Shown: piece after piece, positions 24,801-36,615 of the stretch
Numbering within the stretch: position 1 is the stretch's first letter
Layout: each line of letters starts with the position of its first letter
From: Ailurus styani
Taxonomy: Eukaryota > Chordata > Mammalia > Carnivora > Ailuridae
DNA: 64,000 bases
Direction of reading: 5' to 3'
Assembly: GCA_002007465.1 (NCBI GenBank)
Contig: LNAC01000857.1
Span: 54,191 to 118,190 of the forward strand
Translations under genes and position numbers: made by a program
Notes under the pieces: generated by a model
Databases searched by the model: none
Told to the model about the DNA's origin: nothing
Seen by the model: the letters and a program-made list of their open reading frames with translations, nothing else

Positions 24801-26147
24801 TCTTTTTTTACTTTTTTACTTGAAATCCAGTTAGTTAACATACAATGTAATATTAGTTTCAGGTGTACAATATAGTGATTCAACACTTCCATACAACACT
24901 CTGTGAACATCACAAGTTCACTCTTTTAATCCTGACCATGTATTGAACCTATCTCCCACCCACCTTCCATGTGGTCACTATCAATTTACTTTCTAAAGTT
25001 AAGATTATGTTTCTTTGTTTGCCTCTCTCTCTTTTGTCCCTTTGCTCATTTGTTTTGTTTCTTAATTGCCACATATCAGTGAAATCCTATGGTATTTGTC
25101 TTTCTCTAACTTATTTCACTTAACATAATAATCTCTAGCTTCATTCATGTACTTGCAAATGGTAAAATTTCATTTTTATATGGCTAATATTCCATCTTAT
25201 ATATATACCACTTCTTTATCCATTCATCATTCCATGGACACTTGGGCTATTTCCACAATTTGGCTATTGGAGATAATGCTTCTATAAACATTGGGAGGCA
25301 TATATCCCTTTGAATTAGTATTTTTTTATTCTTTAAGAAAAATTCCAAGTAGTACAGTTATTGGATTATAGGGTAGTTCTATTGTTTACTTTTTGAGGAA
25401 CCTCCGTATTATTTACCACAGTGGCTACACCAGTTTGGATTCCCACCAACATTGCAACAGGGTTTCCTTTTCTCCACTTCCTCACCAACGTCTGTTGTTT
25501 CTTGTGTTATTGATTTTAGCCATTCTGACAAATTAGAGGTGTTATGTCTTTGTAGTTTTGATTTGCATTTCCCTGATATTAAGGGGTGTTGAGCAATTTT
25601 CTCTGTGACTGTTGACCATCTATGTCTTCTTTGGAGAAATGTCTATTCATGTCTTCTGCCCATTTCTTAATTGGGTTATTTGTTTTTTGGGTGTTGAGTT
25701 TTCTAAATTCTTCATATATTGTGGATAGTAGGCCTTTCCTGGGTTTGTCACTTGCAAATATCTTTCTGCATTCCACAAGATTGTTTCCAGACTTTAGGCC
25801 TCCCTGGGTGCAAGAACTCACAAAATTCAGCCCCTCTCATTTTCCCAGACAATGGCTTTGGGGAAATGTTCTCCTTGTGCATTCCCCTGTATGCTGCCTC
25901 TTCATTCTCTCACCCTTCTTTGTGACCACAACTCCCTCCTCTTTGCAGCATCCACATGGTTTCTCAACTAAACCATGTCTTCAAACTTTCTACTTTCTTT
26001 GATGTGGCCTGTTCTCTCCCTGTGGTTGTTTTGTTAGGCTTCAGGTTGATTTCTGGAGTATTTAGGATGATTGACAGTTATCTAGTTGTATTTTTGGGAT
26101 CAGGTGAACCTAGAGTTCTATTCCATCACCATCTTCTTGAGTCAAAA
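24801..26147 (-). mobile_element. L1 with both ends but missing its middle, minus orientation
   Basis: From the left: T-rich reverse tail, reverse 3' UTR (CTTGAAATCCAGTTAGTTAACATAC), and reverse ORF2 C-terminal region to about 25780. It then joins directly to reverse L1 5' UTR (25790-26140; the same region as 4430-4770 in the plus-strand copy) and ends at the element's 5' start (CACCATCTTCTTGAG). Most of ORF1 and ORF2 is absent. Imperfect duplications AAAGTAGACTT (24790-24800) and AAAGCAGAACTT (26148-26159) flank it. Confidence 0.8.
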
Positions 26148-26799
26148 AAAGCAGAACTTAAAACAAAGACTGTGACAAGAGACAAAAACGGAGACTATAT
26201 GGACACTAAAAGGGACAACCCAACAAGAAGATATAACAATTGTAAATGTTTATGCACCCTACATAGGAGCACCAAATACATAAAAAAGTTATAACAAACA
26301 TAAATGATTTAATTGATAATTATACAATAATAATAGGGGACTTTAACACCCCACTTACACCAAAGGACAGATCATTTAAACATAAAATCAATGAGGAAAA
26401 AATAGCTTTGAATGGCACACTGGATCAGATGGATTTAGCAGATATATTCAGAACATGCCATCCCAAAGCAGCAGAATACACATTCTTTTCAAGTGCACAT
26501 GGGAATTCTCCAGAATAGATCACATAGCAGCCTGCAAAACAAGCCTCAACGTGTTGAAGGAAATCAAAATCATCTTCTCTAACCACAGCGTTATGAAACT
26601 AGAAGTCAACCACAAGAAAGAGATTGGAAAGAGCACAAATATATGGAGATTAAAGAACATGCTACTAAACAATGAATGGGTCAACCAGGAAGTCAAAGAA
26701 GTAATAAAAAAGTAAAAAGTAACAAATGAAAATGAAAACACAATGGTCCAAAACCTTTGGGATGCAGCAAAGGAGGTCCTAAGAAGGTATATAGCAATA

Positions 26800-26985
26800 C
26801 AGATATAAATACTATATCTAATATACTTATTAGAATCTTATATATATAATTATTATATAAGGTCTATAATCTTATTTTGTAATCTCATTATTGTTAATTA
26901 TTATATAATCTTATATACTATTATACTACAAATCTTATATACTATTGCTATACATATATATATATATCAACACAGATATCTACCT
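26800..26985. repeat. AT-rich imperfect repeat within L1 ORF2
   Basis: Repeated variants of AATCTTATATACTATTA and TATATATA units, absent from related L1 copies in this window at the same ORF2 position. Probably a local low-complexity expansion. Confidence 0.7.
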
Positions 26986-28973
26986 CAAGATACAAGAAAA
27001 ATCTCAAATAAACAACCTACCCTTAAACCGAAGGGAATGAGAAAAAGAACAACAAACAAAAGCTAAAACAAGCAGAAAGAAGTAAAAAATTAAGGTTAGA
27101 GAAGAAATAAGTGACATAGACATGAAGAAAAAATCTAATAGAACAGATAAATGAAACTAGGAGCTAGGTTTTTGAAAAAAAATAATTAAATTGATAAACC
27201 TCTACCCAGACTTATCAAAAAGAAAAGAGAAAGGACCCAGATAAAATCACAACTAAGAGATGAGAAATAACCAACACCACAGAAATACAAAGATACGCCA
27301 ACAAATTGGATAACCTGGAAGAAATGGGTAAATTCCCAGAAACATATAAACTACCAAAACTGAAACAGGAAGAAATAGGAAATTTGAACAGACCTATAAC
27401 TGGCAATAAAATTGTATCCATAATCAAAAAACTTTCAATGAACAGAAGTCCAGGACCAGATGGCTTCACAGGTGAATTCTATCAAACATTTAAAGAAGAG
27501 TTAATACCTATTCTTCTCCAACTATTCCAAAAAACTGAAAAGGAAGGGAAACTTAAAAGTCAATTCTATGAGACCAGCATTACCCTGAAACCAAAACCAG
27601 AAAAACACAACACTAAAAAAGAGAACGCAGGCCAATATCCCTGATGAACATAGATGCAAAAATTATCAATAACAAACTAGCAAACTGAATCCAACAACAC
27701 ATTAAAAAAATCATTCATCACAATGAAGTGTGATTTATTCCTGGTCTGCAAATTCAATATTCACAAATCAGTCAACGTGATACATCACATTAATAAAGGA
27801 AAGGATAAGAACCATATGATCATTTCAATAGATGCAGAAAAAGCATTTGACAAAGTACAACATTGATTCGCGCTAAAAACCCTCACCACAGTGGGATTAG
27901 AGGGCACATACCTCAACATAATAAGGGTCATATATGGAAAACCCATTGGTAATATCATCCTCAAGGTGGAAAAACTGAGAGGGTTTCCCCTATAGTCAGG
28001 AGCAAGACAAAGATGTCTATGTCCACCCTCACTACTTTTATTTAACATAGTACTGTACGTCCTAGCCTCAGCAATCAGACAACAAAAAGAAATAAAAGGC
28101 ATCCAAGCTGCCAAGGAAGAAGTAAAACTTTCCCTATTTGCAAATTACATGACACTGTATATAGAAAACCTGAAAGATTCCACCAAAAAAACTGGTAGAA
28201 CTGATCAACGAATTCAGTAAGGTTGCAGGATTCAAAATCAATGTACAGAAATCTGTTGCATTTCTATACACCTAAAATGAAGTAGCAGAAGGAGAAATTA
28301 AAGAATCAATCCCATTTATAACCACACTAAAAACAATAAGATACCTAAGAATAAATCTAACCAAAGAGGTGGAAAGACCTGTACTCTGAAAATTATTTTC
28401 TAGTGGGGGAAAAATTATAAAATACTGATGAAAGAAACTGCAGACAAAGGATAGAAATGGAAAAATATTCAATGCCCATGGATTAGAAGAACAAACATTA
28501 TTAAAATGTCTATACTACCCAAGACAATCCACACATTTAAGGTAATCCCTATCAAAATACCAATAGCATTTTTTACAGACCTAGACCAAACCATCCCAAA
28601 ATTTGTATGAAACCACAAAAGACCTCGAGAAGCCAAAGCAACCTTGAAAAAGAAAAGAAAAACTGGAGGCATCACAATTCTGGACTTCAAGTTAAACTAC
28701 AAAGCTATACTAATCAAGACAGCATGGTACTGGCATAAAACAGACACATATATGAATGGACTAGAACAGAAAATCCAGAAATGAACCCACAACTACATGG
28801 TCAACTAATCTTCAGCAAATCAGTAAAGAATATCCAGTGGGAAAAAAACAGTTTCCTCAGATAAATGGTGTTGGGAAAACTGGACAGCAACATACAAAAG
28901 AATGAAACTGTACCACTTTCTTACACTATACACAAAAATAAACTTAAAATGTATTAAAACCTAAATGTGAGAT

Positions 28974-29161
28974 CTTTTTATAAAGATTTTTTTTTATTTG
29001 ACAGAGCTAGAGACACAGCAAGAGAGGGAACACCAGCAGGGGGAGTGGGAGAGGGAGAAGACGCTTTTCCACAGAGCAGGGAGCCCAATGTGGGGCTTGA
29101 TCCCAGGACCCTGGGATCATGACCAGTGCGGAAGGCAGATGCTGAGCCACCCAGGCGCCCC
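28974..29161 (-). mobile_element. CAN-SINE (SINEC), minus orientation
   Basis: Reverse tail TTTTTATAAAGATTTTTTTT, body GGGAGTGGGAGAGGGAG, reverse head ending GAGCCACCCAGGCGCCCC. The perfect 13-bp duplication CTAAATGTGAGAT lies at 28961-28973 and 29162-29174. Confidence 0.94.
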
Positions 29162-29212
29162 CTAAATGTGAGATATTAAACCATAAAAATCCTAGAAGGG
29201 AACACTGGCAAT

Positions 29213-29280
29213 ATTTATTTATTTATTTATTTAATATTTATTTATTATATATTTATTTTATTATTTATTTATAGTTATTT
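29213..29280. repeat. (ATTT)n low-complexity tract
   Basis: ATTTATTT units with TATATA interruptions inside the L1 ORF2 relic. Confidence 0.9.
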
Positions 29281-29544
29281 AACATAGTACATAGCAACTT
29301 TATTCTAGGTATGTCTCCTAAGACAAAAGAAGCAAAAGTAAATATAAACTAGTGGGACTTCATCAAAATTAAAAGCTTCTGCACAGCAAAGGAAATAATC
29401 AATAAAACTAAAATGCAGCCTATGGCATGGGAGAAAATATTGGCAAATGATGTATCTGATAAAACACATATCTAGTATTCAAAATATATAAGAAAAACTT
29501 ATAAGACTGAATACCCTAAAAACTAATAATCCACTTTAAAGGAT

Positions 29545-31876
29545 ATTTGAAGTAGAAATAGTTAGAAACACCAACTACCAAGATTATCTGCCATGTGAAA
29601 TAATCAAGGACATCTAATTTGAACACATTTTGGCATTTAGTTCAGCAGGAAAACCTTTTACTTTCTACTGTCTTTATGAAACTTCTGAAAGCCAGATGGT
29701 ATTAGACAGATAGGTGACCAATATTGTAATAACATCTATTTTAAATTTCTGTATTACTAACTGTAATTGGAAAATACTAGGCATGTTTCAAAATTGCCAT
29801 TATGCTTTTATCCAGATGTTGTCAACCAAAGACACTTAGGAAAAACCAAAACACTTGGCTATAAAACAAATTAACTTCTTTCTCTTTTGTTTCAATTTTA
29901 TTTTCTTATTTCCATTTTTGGGAATAAGCCTCAATGATTTTTGTAAATCCAGGTACCACTTTATCTTTGAGGAATTTTTGCCCCAAAAGAGATCTGAAGT
30001 CTAGAAGGACAATCAGGATCACTTTGCAAAAAAATCCTGTGAGCAGTGAGTTTTTACAATACTCAGTAGATTTAAGCAGTGAAAAGGATTATCCAATGCC
30101 TACTATAAAAATTGAATAAAATATAAGTCAACCAAATTTTTAGGGTCTCATCAAAAATTCAGTGTTGTAGACGGTCTTCTAAAAATGGACTATAATATGC
30201 TCTAAAATATATAAGATTAATCAGCAAGATTACATAAACAGCAGTGACATACCCAAGTGGGAAAGTGAGTCCTCTAATAACAAAAAGAGAAAAAATAAGT
30301 TTTACCTAATCAACAACACTTTGAAAAGTGAGACAAGAAAAAATCTATGACATCTCTTTTTTCTTTTAGTATGTCATGGCATCTGATGCAATTTTATTGA
30401 TACTATTGATAATTAAAATAAAATAATAATTAGCTCTAAGAAGCACAGGAACTTAAGGCAATTTTACAGGGAAAAAGTGTTGAATTTCTTAGAAACACCA
30501 AGTGCTAAATTTAGTATTAGCTAGAATGCCAACATGAATTGAGAGGGAAAAAGTACTCACTCCATCCAGCAGCACATAATCTAAAATTGGAACTAGCCTA
30601 GAATAAACTGCTGTTCTATTCACTGAGTCATTGCCTGTGGAATTTCCACTTCAGCTCTCTATTTTGGCTGATTTCCTCATAAACAGACATGTGACCAGCT
30701 ACTTTCTTCCACATCCAGTGTAATGCAGTCTCACACTGACTGCAGCATAAACAGGAAAGGGAAATAGGTCCTGATAAAGATTAATAATTTCTTGATTTTA
30801 TCCCAAATTTAGAACACTTGAAGAGTTGAAATGTCTTTGTTTTTGCTACCATTTGTAGTTATTTTGTACCTTGAAAAGTGTTGCTTGTCACTGAAGAGTT
30901 TTATTTTGCTATGGTGCACTTTGTTCCCCTTTCCAAATGTATTAAGCTACCTATATTTTATTCAGAATCTTAAATGCTTACTTGATGATTACTCTGACAC
31001 TTACCACACAATTGGTGAATTCTCAGGATTCTCCATGTAGAATTCCAGTTCTCAGTCCTAAATATCACATCAAATTTATATACCTTTCTTTTCAACTAGT
31101 GTGCCTGCATGAAATAATTACTTTTTAATTAAAGTCTTTGGGGATTTTTTTGTTTGCTTCAGAAAATTAAGTTTTATTTTGTGTCTAAGATGAGGAAATT
31201 TTATTTAGCTCAATATCATTTATTTGCATACTAATTCATTTGAAAATAGCATATTTGTTTTTACACAATTTTAAAATATCACTTTCCAATATATGTATGC
31301 AGGTATGTGTGTGTGTGTGTACATTGATGAACACTGACTGCATTCAGGATTCTAATCTAGAATAACTAAAAATGAAGCAAAATTTAAAATTCATTTCCCA
31401 AAGGATTTTGCTGTAATTATTTAAGCAACCAAAGTTCTGTATAAATTTTAATTCAGGATAGTTTACCCTAATTGTTGCATCCCAGATTAAATTTTAGATT
31501 CTTCAAATTTTTTGAAATAGCTTTTGATAAAATGTGCTTTGAGTTTTTCCTCATTGCTATGATCCACATTCTGAGAATGACAACTGCTCTTCTATTTAAA
31601 TCTGCATTATTCCAAATTATAAACATTTAGAACTTGACTTACATTATTTTCATTGTCTATTTTTTTTATTTCTTTGTCTATATCTTCATGTGTATAAGCA
31701 CAGAAATTGTCAAATATGCACTCAAAAATACTTGTTTAAATGAATTGATTAAATATACTTTTGTGTTAAGATTTATAGTGTTTCACACAGAGTAAGCACT
31801 CAATAATTGTCATTGATTAATAAACTGGTAACAAGAGATATTCCCAAGGGATTCCTATCTTATTAATGTTCTTAAG
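29545..31876. other. Long single-copy-looking AT-rich stretch
   Basis: No L1 or SINE I can see over about 2.3 kb, unusually long for this window. Short open frames (29934-30119; 30831-31040) have no recognised domain. A possible L2-like tail (AGTAAGCACTCAATAATTGTC) lies near 31792-31815, and a short (GT)n near 31303-31320. No RNA gene recognised. Confidence 0.5.
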
Positions 31877-31888
31877 AATCACTGACTA

Positions 31889-32087
31889 GGGTGCCTGGGT
31901 GGCTCAGTGGGTTAAAGCCGCTGCCTTCAGCTCAGGTCATGATCCCAGTCGAGGCCCGCATCGGGCTCTCTGCTCCGCAGGGAGCCTGCTTCCTCCTCTC
32001 TCTCTGCCTGCCTCTCCGCCTACTTGTAATCTCTCTCTCTGTGTCAAATGAATAAATAAAATCTTAAAAAAAAAAACAAAAAAAAAC
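31889..32087 (+). mobile_element. Young CAN-SINE (SINEC), plus orientation, with an 11-12 bp internal deletion
   Basis: Young-type sequence throughout, but the GGTCCTGGGATC segment of the body is missing (CATGATCCCAGTCGAGGCCC). The 12-bp duplication AATCACTGACTA/AATCATTGACTA (one mismatch) lies at 31877-31888 and 32088-32099. Confidence 0.95.
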
Positions 32088-32099
32088 AATCATTGACTA

Positions 32100-32645
32100 C
32101 CCTCCATGGTTAGGATTATTTTGACTAGTTTTTAAATGTCTTATTCATTCTCTCCTTACTCAGCTTTATTATTTGTTTATGTTGAAAACAAAACATGGAA
32201 GAAAGAAATCCAACAAAATGTGAATAATGTGATAGGAAACTATCTGGAGGCTTACCTTTTATGATTGAAATATTTTAAAATACAACTTCTTTATTCTCAC
32301 TTTTTCTTTGGACTCCATTCCTTCTGAGTTATCACCAATAGTGGTAAGGGTAACAATAAAAAGAACAAAATATTTTGGGGTATGTGGATAACAGATGATG
32401 TTATCCTGTGACTGAAATACCATAAAGTATCTGTGGAATATCCATAGTAAGGAAGAGATTATTGTATAACCCACAATATGTATAGTTTACAGTATAGTAG
32501 GTAACTATAATCTATCACTTTCCAATGAATTAAACATGCCCTAATCATCTTTCCATAGGTACTCTTGAAAAGATTTCAATGCCCTTCTTGTTCATGATAA
32601 TGAAATGTAATTTTTACAGTCTCTAAGATATCCCTAGTCATTTCT
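32100..32645. other. Single-copy stretch without recognised features
   Basis: AT-rich sequence; the 71-codon open frame at 32259-32474 (minus) has no recognisable domain. Confidence 0.4.
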
Positions 32646-32661
32646 GATCTTGCTTTCTTTT

Positions 32662-32870
32662 TAAGATTAATTTATTTATTTTAGAGAGAAAGAGAGAGAG
32701 AGAGAAAGAGTGCGAGCGTGGAGGAAGGGTAGGTGGAGAGGGAGAGAATCTCCAGCAGACTCTCCACTGAGCACAGAACCTGACGTGGGGCTTGATCTCA
32801 TTACACTGAGATTATGACCTGGCCAAAATCAACAGTCGGTCACTTAACTAACAGAGCCACCCAGGCACAC
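32662..32870 (-). mobile_element. Older CAN-SINE, minus orientation
   Basis: Reverse tail TTAAGATTAATTTATTTATTTT, GA-rich body, reverse head ending GAGCCACCCAGGCACAC. The duplication GATCTTGCTTTCTTTT lies at 32646-32661 and 32871-32886. Confidence 0.92.
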
Positions 32871-32892
32871 GATCTTGCTTTCTTTTTTCTGA

Positions 32893-33590
32893 TGGATGCC
32901 TCATATATTCAATGAGTCACCAAATTATATTTGTTTCCTCAATTTGGGAATATCTCTAATATCTCTCACTTCCTGCCATGATTCCACTACAGGTCCTAAT
33001 CACAGCACCCTGAAATTATTTTACAATAGGTTCCTAAATGATTTTATTTCCCCACCATCAAATCTACATTATGTATTTCTACTATATTAAACTTTATATT
33101 TATCACTTGATGTCCTTTCTTAAATATCTTCACTGGGACTTAACCATGCCCATAATAAAGTCCTATCCACTATAACTGATTTTCATAGCTCTTAGGGTTA
33201 GACTCCATTCTGCCAATCTAACCCTAACACCCAAAACTTACCAAACATGAGCCCTGAACTAGATTGTCTTTTCCAGTGTTGTATGGCCTATTCCATTTCA
33301 AATTCTTTCCTGTGCTTTTCTCCCTGGCTAGAATTCATCTACTCTCTTCCCAACTTAACTAAATCTATCCATCCATTAAAGCATAGATATTGCCCCTCCT
33401 TTTCCTCCAAGCCATTAACTTGGTGTCTGAAATCATCATTTCTGGTATTATTTAGTTGTGAAATATTTAATATGTGAATTCCCACATCCTTTCCAAAATT
33501 AAGATGTGGCTTACATTTTACTCCTCTTATCTATATCCCTAGTATTCTACCTTGTATTTTTTATGTAGTCAGTAAATTAATTTGAAATAC
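32893..33590 (+). mobile_element. Probable ancient L2 LINE 3' region
   Basis: The segment around 33270-33420 resembles the L2 3' part (CTTTTCTCCCTGGCTAGAAT, then CCTCCTTTTCCTCCAAGCC). 33485-33590 resembles its ending (TCTATATCCCTAGTATTCTA, then GTAGTCAGTAAATTAATTTG). The match is from memory and strongly diverged. The 76-codon open frame at 33247-33477 is probably chance over this relic. Confidence 0.5.
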
Positions 33591-33599
33591 ACAGTGAGG

Positions 33600-34270
33600 T
33601 TACTAGCTTAAAAACTGTTACCAAAGGCCCTGTCAACCCAGATTTGACAAATACAAAAATTAGTTTGTAGTACGTGCTTTGCTTTTTAGATGTAGTTGTG
33701 TTCTGACAGAGTTTAGATAATCTGTTCTCTAAGTCCCCAACACATTTTATTTTTTTTAATTGCTGAGAAAGTATTTTGTTCAAAAGCAATATGTACACAA
33801 ATTTCATCTCAGCCTTATATTTTAATTAGCACGTATTTTGAGTTTGCTCTATCTAAATTATCATCAAGTGGACCTGTTTGGCAGCAATAATTACTAAGGG
33901 ACAATGAGTATTCCCCAAAAGGGAGTTAATCAATGTTTTACCTGGAATCAAAGAATAGTCATGAACACCCTGTTATACCAAGTCTTCTTTTTCCCGGATG
34001 GGAATATGAAGATTTAATCCACAAAGAAAAGTGATCCTCATATTCTATCAAATTTCACTTCTACTAAAGACTTTGAATTATATAATACTATAATGAATTA
34101 ATGGTAAAAATGTCAAGATTAACATATTTTAACTCATGATGAACATGTTCAACACAGTTCTCTGGATGCAAACCTTTCTGCAAAGCATTTTGTTACTGTT
34201 TTCAACTGGCAAAATCTTCATAAACCAAGGACTTCAGAGGCCCATGAGGCAAATGAGATAGTATTGAATC
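33600..34270. other. Single-copy stretch without recognised features
   Basis: AT-rich DNA leading to the tRNA-half insertion. No gene, repeat or RNA identified. Confidence 0.4.
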
Positions 34271-34289
34271 ATGTCCCATTATTTTTTTA

Positions 34290-34325
34290 GCGTTGGTGGT
34301 ATAGTGGTGAGCATAGCTGCCTTCC
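34290..34325 (+). mobile_element. Retro-inserted 5' half of tRNA-Gly(TCC)
   Basis: These 36 bases match, as I recall it, the 5' half of mammalian tRNA-Gly(TCC), from the first acceptor base (GCGTTGG) through the A-box-like TGGTATAGTGGTGAG to the anticodon TCC, where the match stops. The 14-mer CCATTATTTTTTTA lies at 34276-34289 and again at 34324-34337, overlapping the last CC of the half. Perfect short direct repeats indicate a target-site duplication from insertion of an RNA-derived copy. There is no 3' tRNA half and no poly(A), so this is not a functional tRNA gene. It resembles the known class of tailless retropseudogenes. Confidence 0.85.
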
Positions 34326-34561
34326 ATTATTTTTTTAAATGTCATATGTATGCCAACACTAACAGAAATGTAGCCATTATGTTTGTAGTCACACTTCTGA
34401 CTATAATGTCATGCCATTTTCACCATCTTACTGGGAAAATTGTATTGAAAAAGAAATTTTTTGAACAAATGGATTGAAAGAAACTGTATGAGACCACAAA
34501 AAATTACAAGATTTTTTATCTTCAAGAAAAGTTAAAATTTGTCCATTGAAAATTCCACAGA

Positions 34562-34756
34562 GGGGCTCCTGGGTGGCTCAGTCGGTTAAGAATCTGCCTT
34601 CAGCTCAGGTTGTGATCTCCAGGTCCTGTGATTCGAGTCCTGTGTTGGCCTTCCTGCTCAGCAGGCAGTCTGCTTCTCTCTCTCTCTCTCCCTTTCTCTG
34701 CCCCTCCCCACTGCTTGTTCTCTCTCTCTAATAAATAAATAAAATCTTAAAAAAAA
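34562..34756 (+). mobile_element. CAN-SINE (SINEC), plus orientation
   Basis: Head GGGGCTCCTGGGTGGCTCAG, (CT)n body, TAATAAATAAATAAAATCTT tail. The perfect 14-bp duplication GAAAATTCCACAGA lies at 34548-34561 and 34757-34770. Confidence 0.95.
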
Positions 34757-34774
34757 GAAAATTCCACAGAATAT

Positions 34775-36300
34775 AATAGCTCTATTGAAAGGGCAGAGGA
34801 CTGATGGATTAAAGAAACACACTGAAATAATTTTAAAATATTCTTACAGTTATGTATCTTAACAGATGCCTATAACCTGCATGTTTACCTCAGGCCTCTA
34901 TATTCCTATCTGTAGGAAAAGAAAAAAAATCTACTTAAGAGGACTTAACTAATGGCAACACATTTCCAAAATGGCTTAAAATCTTTCCAAAGTGCTGGGG
35001 GAGAACGGTTAAATGGTTAGAAACAATCATACTCTGACCACTTCTTTGAATTACAAATTTATGTATATACGTCTTGCTTTTTCACTGAATAAGCACAACC
35101 AATTTAAAAAGCAGAAAGATAGCACAGTTGCATTTCAAAGTGACAAATTATAAAGTGCACTACCAAAGTGCTATAATTGTCATTCACAAACATCTACAGG
35201 CAAGCAGTAATGGGCTAGAATGTTTAAGAGCAACTAATAGTGTTTGCTAGCAGAACAACATGGTGACAAAATTTAGAAAAGTAAAAGAACATGTCTTATG
35301 AAAACCTTACATAAAAATATCCCCATTATCATTTATATTATATAGAAACACACTGACATCAAAATCCAGAAAATAATTCTGTACTCTGTACTCAGACTTG
35401 CAGTAAATACTGTGACTGAAGAATGGGCCATGAAGGGAATGGCTGAGAGATGGTGACCATGAAAAGATCTGTCTAATTAGAATTTAAAAAGAGATCATGA
35501 CATAGACTGATATGCACATGTTAGAGAATAGGCTGGAGAAAAAGCAGAGTTGGCAGAAGGGAACAGACATCAATTAGGATGAATAGAAAAGTGGTTATAA
35601 AAAAATGATCATGAAACTCAGAAGATTAAGATGGGAGTTGATATATATATGTATGTATATGTATATATATAATAAATATAAAATTCATTTATAATGTGAG
35701 TTAAATTTTAATTTGTAATAGAAGTTATAGTTAAAACTTTGCCACAACTATCTCACAATATTGTGAGGCTCAAATATAAGTTGTGAAAGTGCTACATAAA
35801 CTATAAAATGCTATACTCATGTAACACAAATAATATTTACTCAAAATGCAAATGAAACCCCTCATTCCAACTCAGGGAGAAGGCAAACAATGAGCTCTCT
35901 GGGACACAGAAGGAGAAAATGTCACTCTGATCCATTTCCAGATTTTCTTGGAATCACGGGCTCTATATATTCACTTTATGGGCCGGCTTTGAATACAGAG
36001 CAAATTATAGATTTGGACTAACGGACCTGGGGGCAATGTTACACAGGAATTGTACGGAGGAAAAACCCTTCTTAATTTGTGGAGAAAAGATATTCCCTTT
36101 CATGCTTCTTAACATTCATAAACCTTTTTGGTTGCACAAATGTCATATTTAATTATGCTAATTTCTTCTCTTTGAGGAAGGAATGAGAGGGGCAGGAGAA
36201 GTGATAAAGATTTAATAAAACATGCCAAAACACATAACATTCTATCCCCAAAACTAACTCCTAGGATAGAAAAATAAGTCTACAATGCACCACGAATGTG
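34775..36300. other. Single-copy-looking stretch 3' of the ZXD gene
   Basis: No gene or mobile element recognised. A short TATATG/TATA tract lies at 35640-35690. Part of this DNA may belong to the 3' UTR of the minus-strand ZXD gene, but I could not place a convincing polyadenylation site. Confidence 0.4.
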
Positions 36301-36304
36301 TACA

Positions 36305-36420
36305 TTATAGAGACCATTTTACAGCTAGGAAACTGAGGCCTACTGATGCTAAATGACTTATATAAGGCCACTTATTCAACACCACAACATCAATATTTCT
36401 GGGTCTGAGTCATAGCAAAG
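36305..36420 (+). mobile_element. MIR SINE relic
   Basis: Contains the MIR core signature CATTTTACAGCTAGGAAACTGAGGC (at 36315) followed by CTAAATGACTTATATAAGGCC. Typical of ancient mammalian-wide interspersed repeats. Confidence 0.8.
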
Positions 36421-36454
36421 CTCTGGCACTTTCCACAATACAGCCTTCCATAAA

Positions 36455-36615
36455 AAAAAATAAAAATGAAGAAGAGGAAGAAAAAGGAGGAGGAGAAGGA
36501 AGAGGAAGGAGAAGGAGGAGGAGGAAAGAGAAGGAGGAGGAGGAGGAGGGGAGGAGGAGGAGGAGGGGAGGAGGCCAAGGAGGAAGAAGAAAAGAAGAAG
36601 CTAGAAAGATAAGGA
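36455..36615 (+). repeat. Polypurine (GGA/GAA)n tract
   Basis: About 150 bases almost purely A and G on the plus strand, with GAGGAGGAGG and GAAGAAG units and almost no pyrimidine interruptions. It creates a proline/serine-rich open frame on the minus strand that is not a gene. Such mirror-like purine tracts can adopt triplex DNA. Confidence 0.95.

Larger units (their letters stand above)
26148..29540 (+). mobile_element. Ancient L1 ORF2 (3' part of a split element)
   Basis: Continues the ORF2 begun at 24330: endonuclease remnants (26220-26600), a readable segment at 27306-27644 ([16 protein letters not shown], then KSPGPDGF-like), reverse-transcriptase and C-terminal relics to about 29540. 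It is broken by stops throughout and by an AT-rich expansion at 26800-26985, the SINE at 28974-29161 and an (ATTT)n tract at 29213-29280. Confidence 0.8.

Noticed and set aside
25775..25795. Spliced L1 RNA as the origin of the two-ended deleted L1
   Set aside because: No GT donor or AG acceptor at the joint when compared with another 5' UTR copy and with ORF2.
25622..26002. 126-residue plus-strand open frame
   Set aside because: Antisense to an internally deleted L1; it crosses the artificial joint between ORF2 and the 5' UTR.
34271..34477. 68-residue open frame covering the tRNA-half insertion
   Set aside because: No domain and no coding character; the frame crosses the inserted tRNA half by chance.
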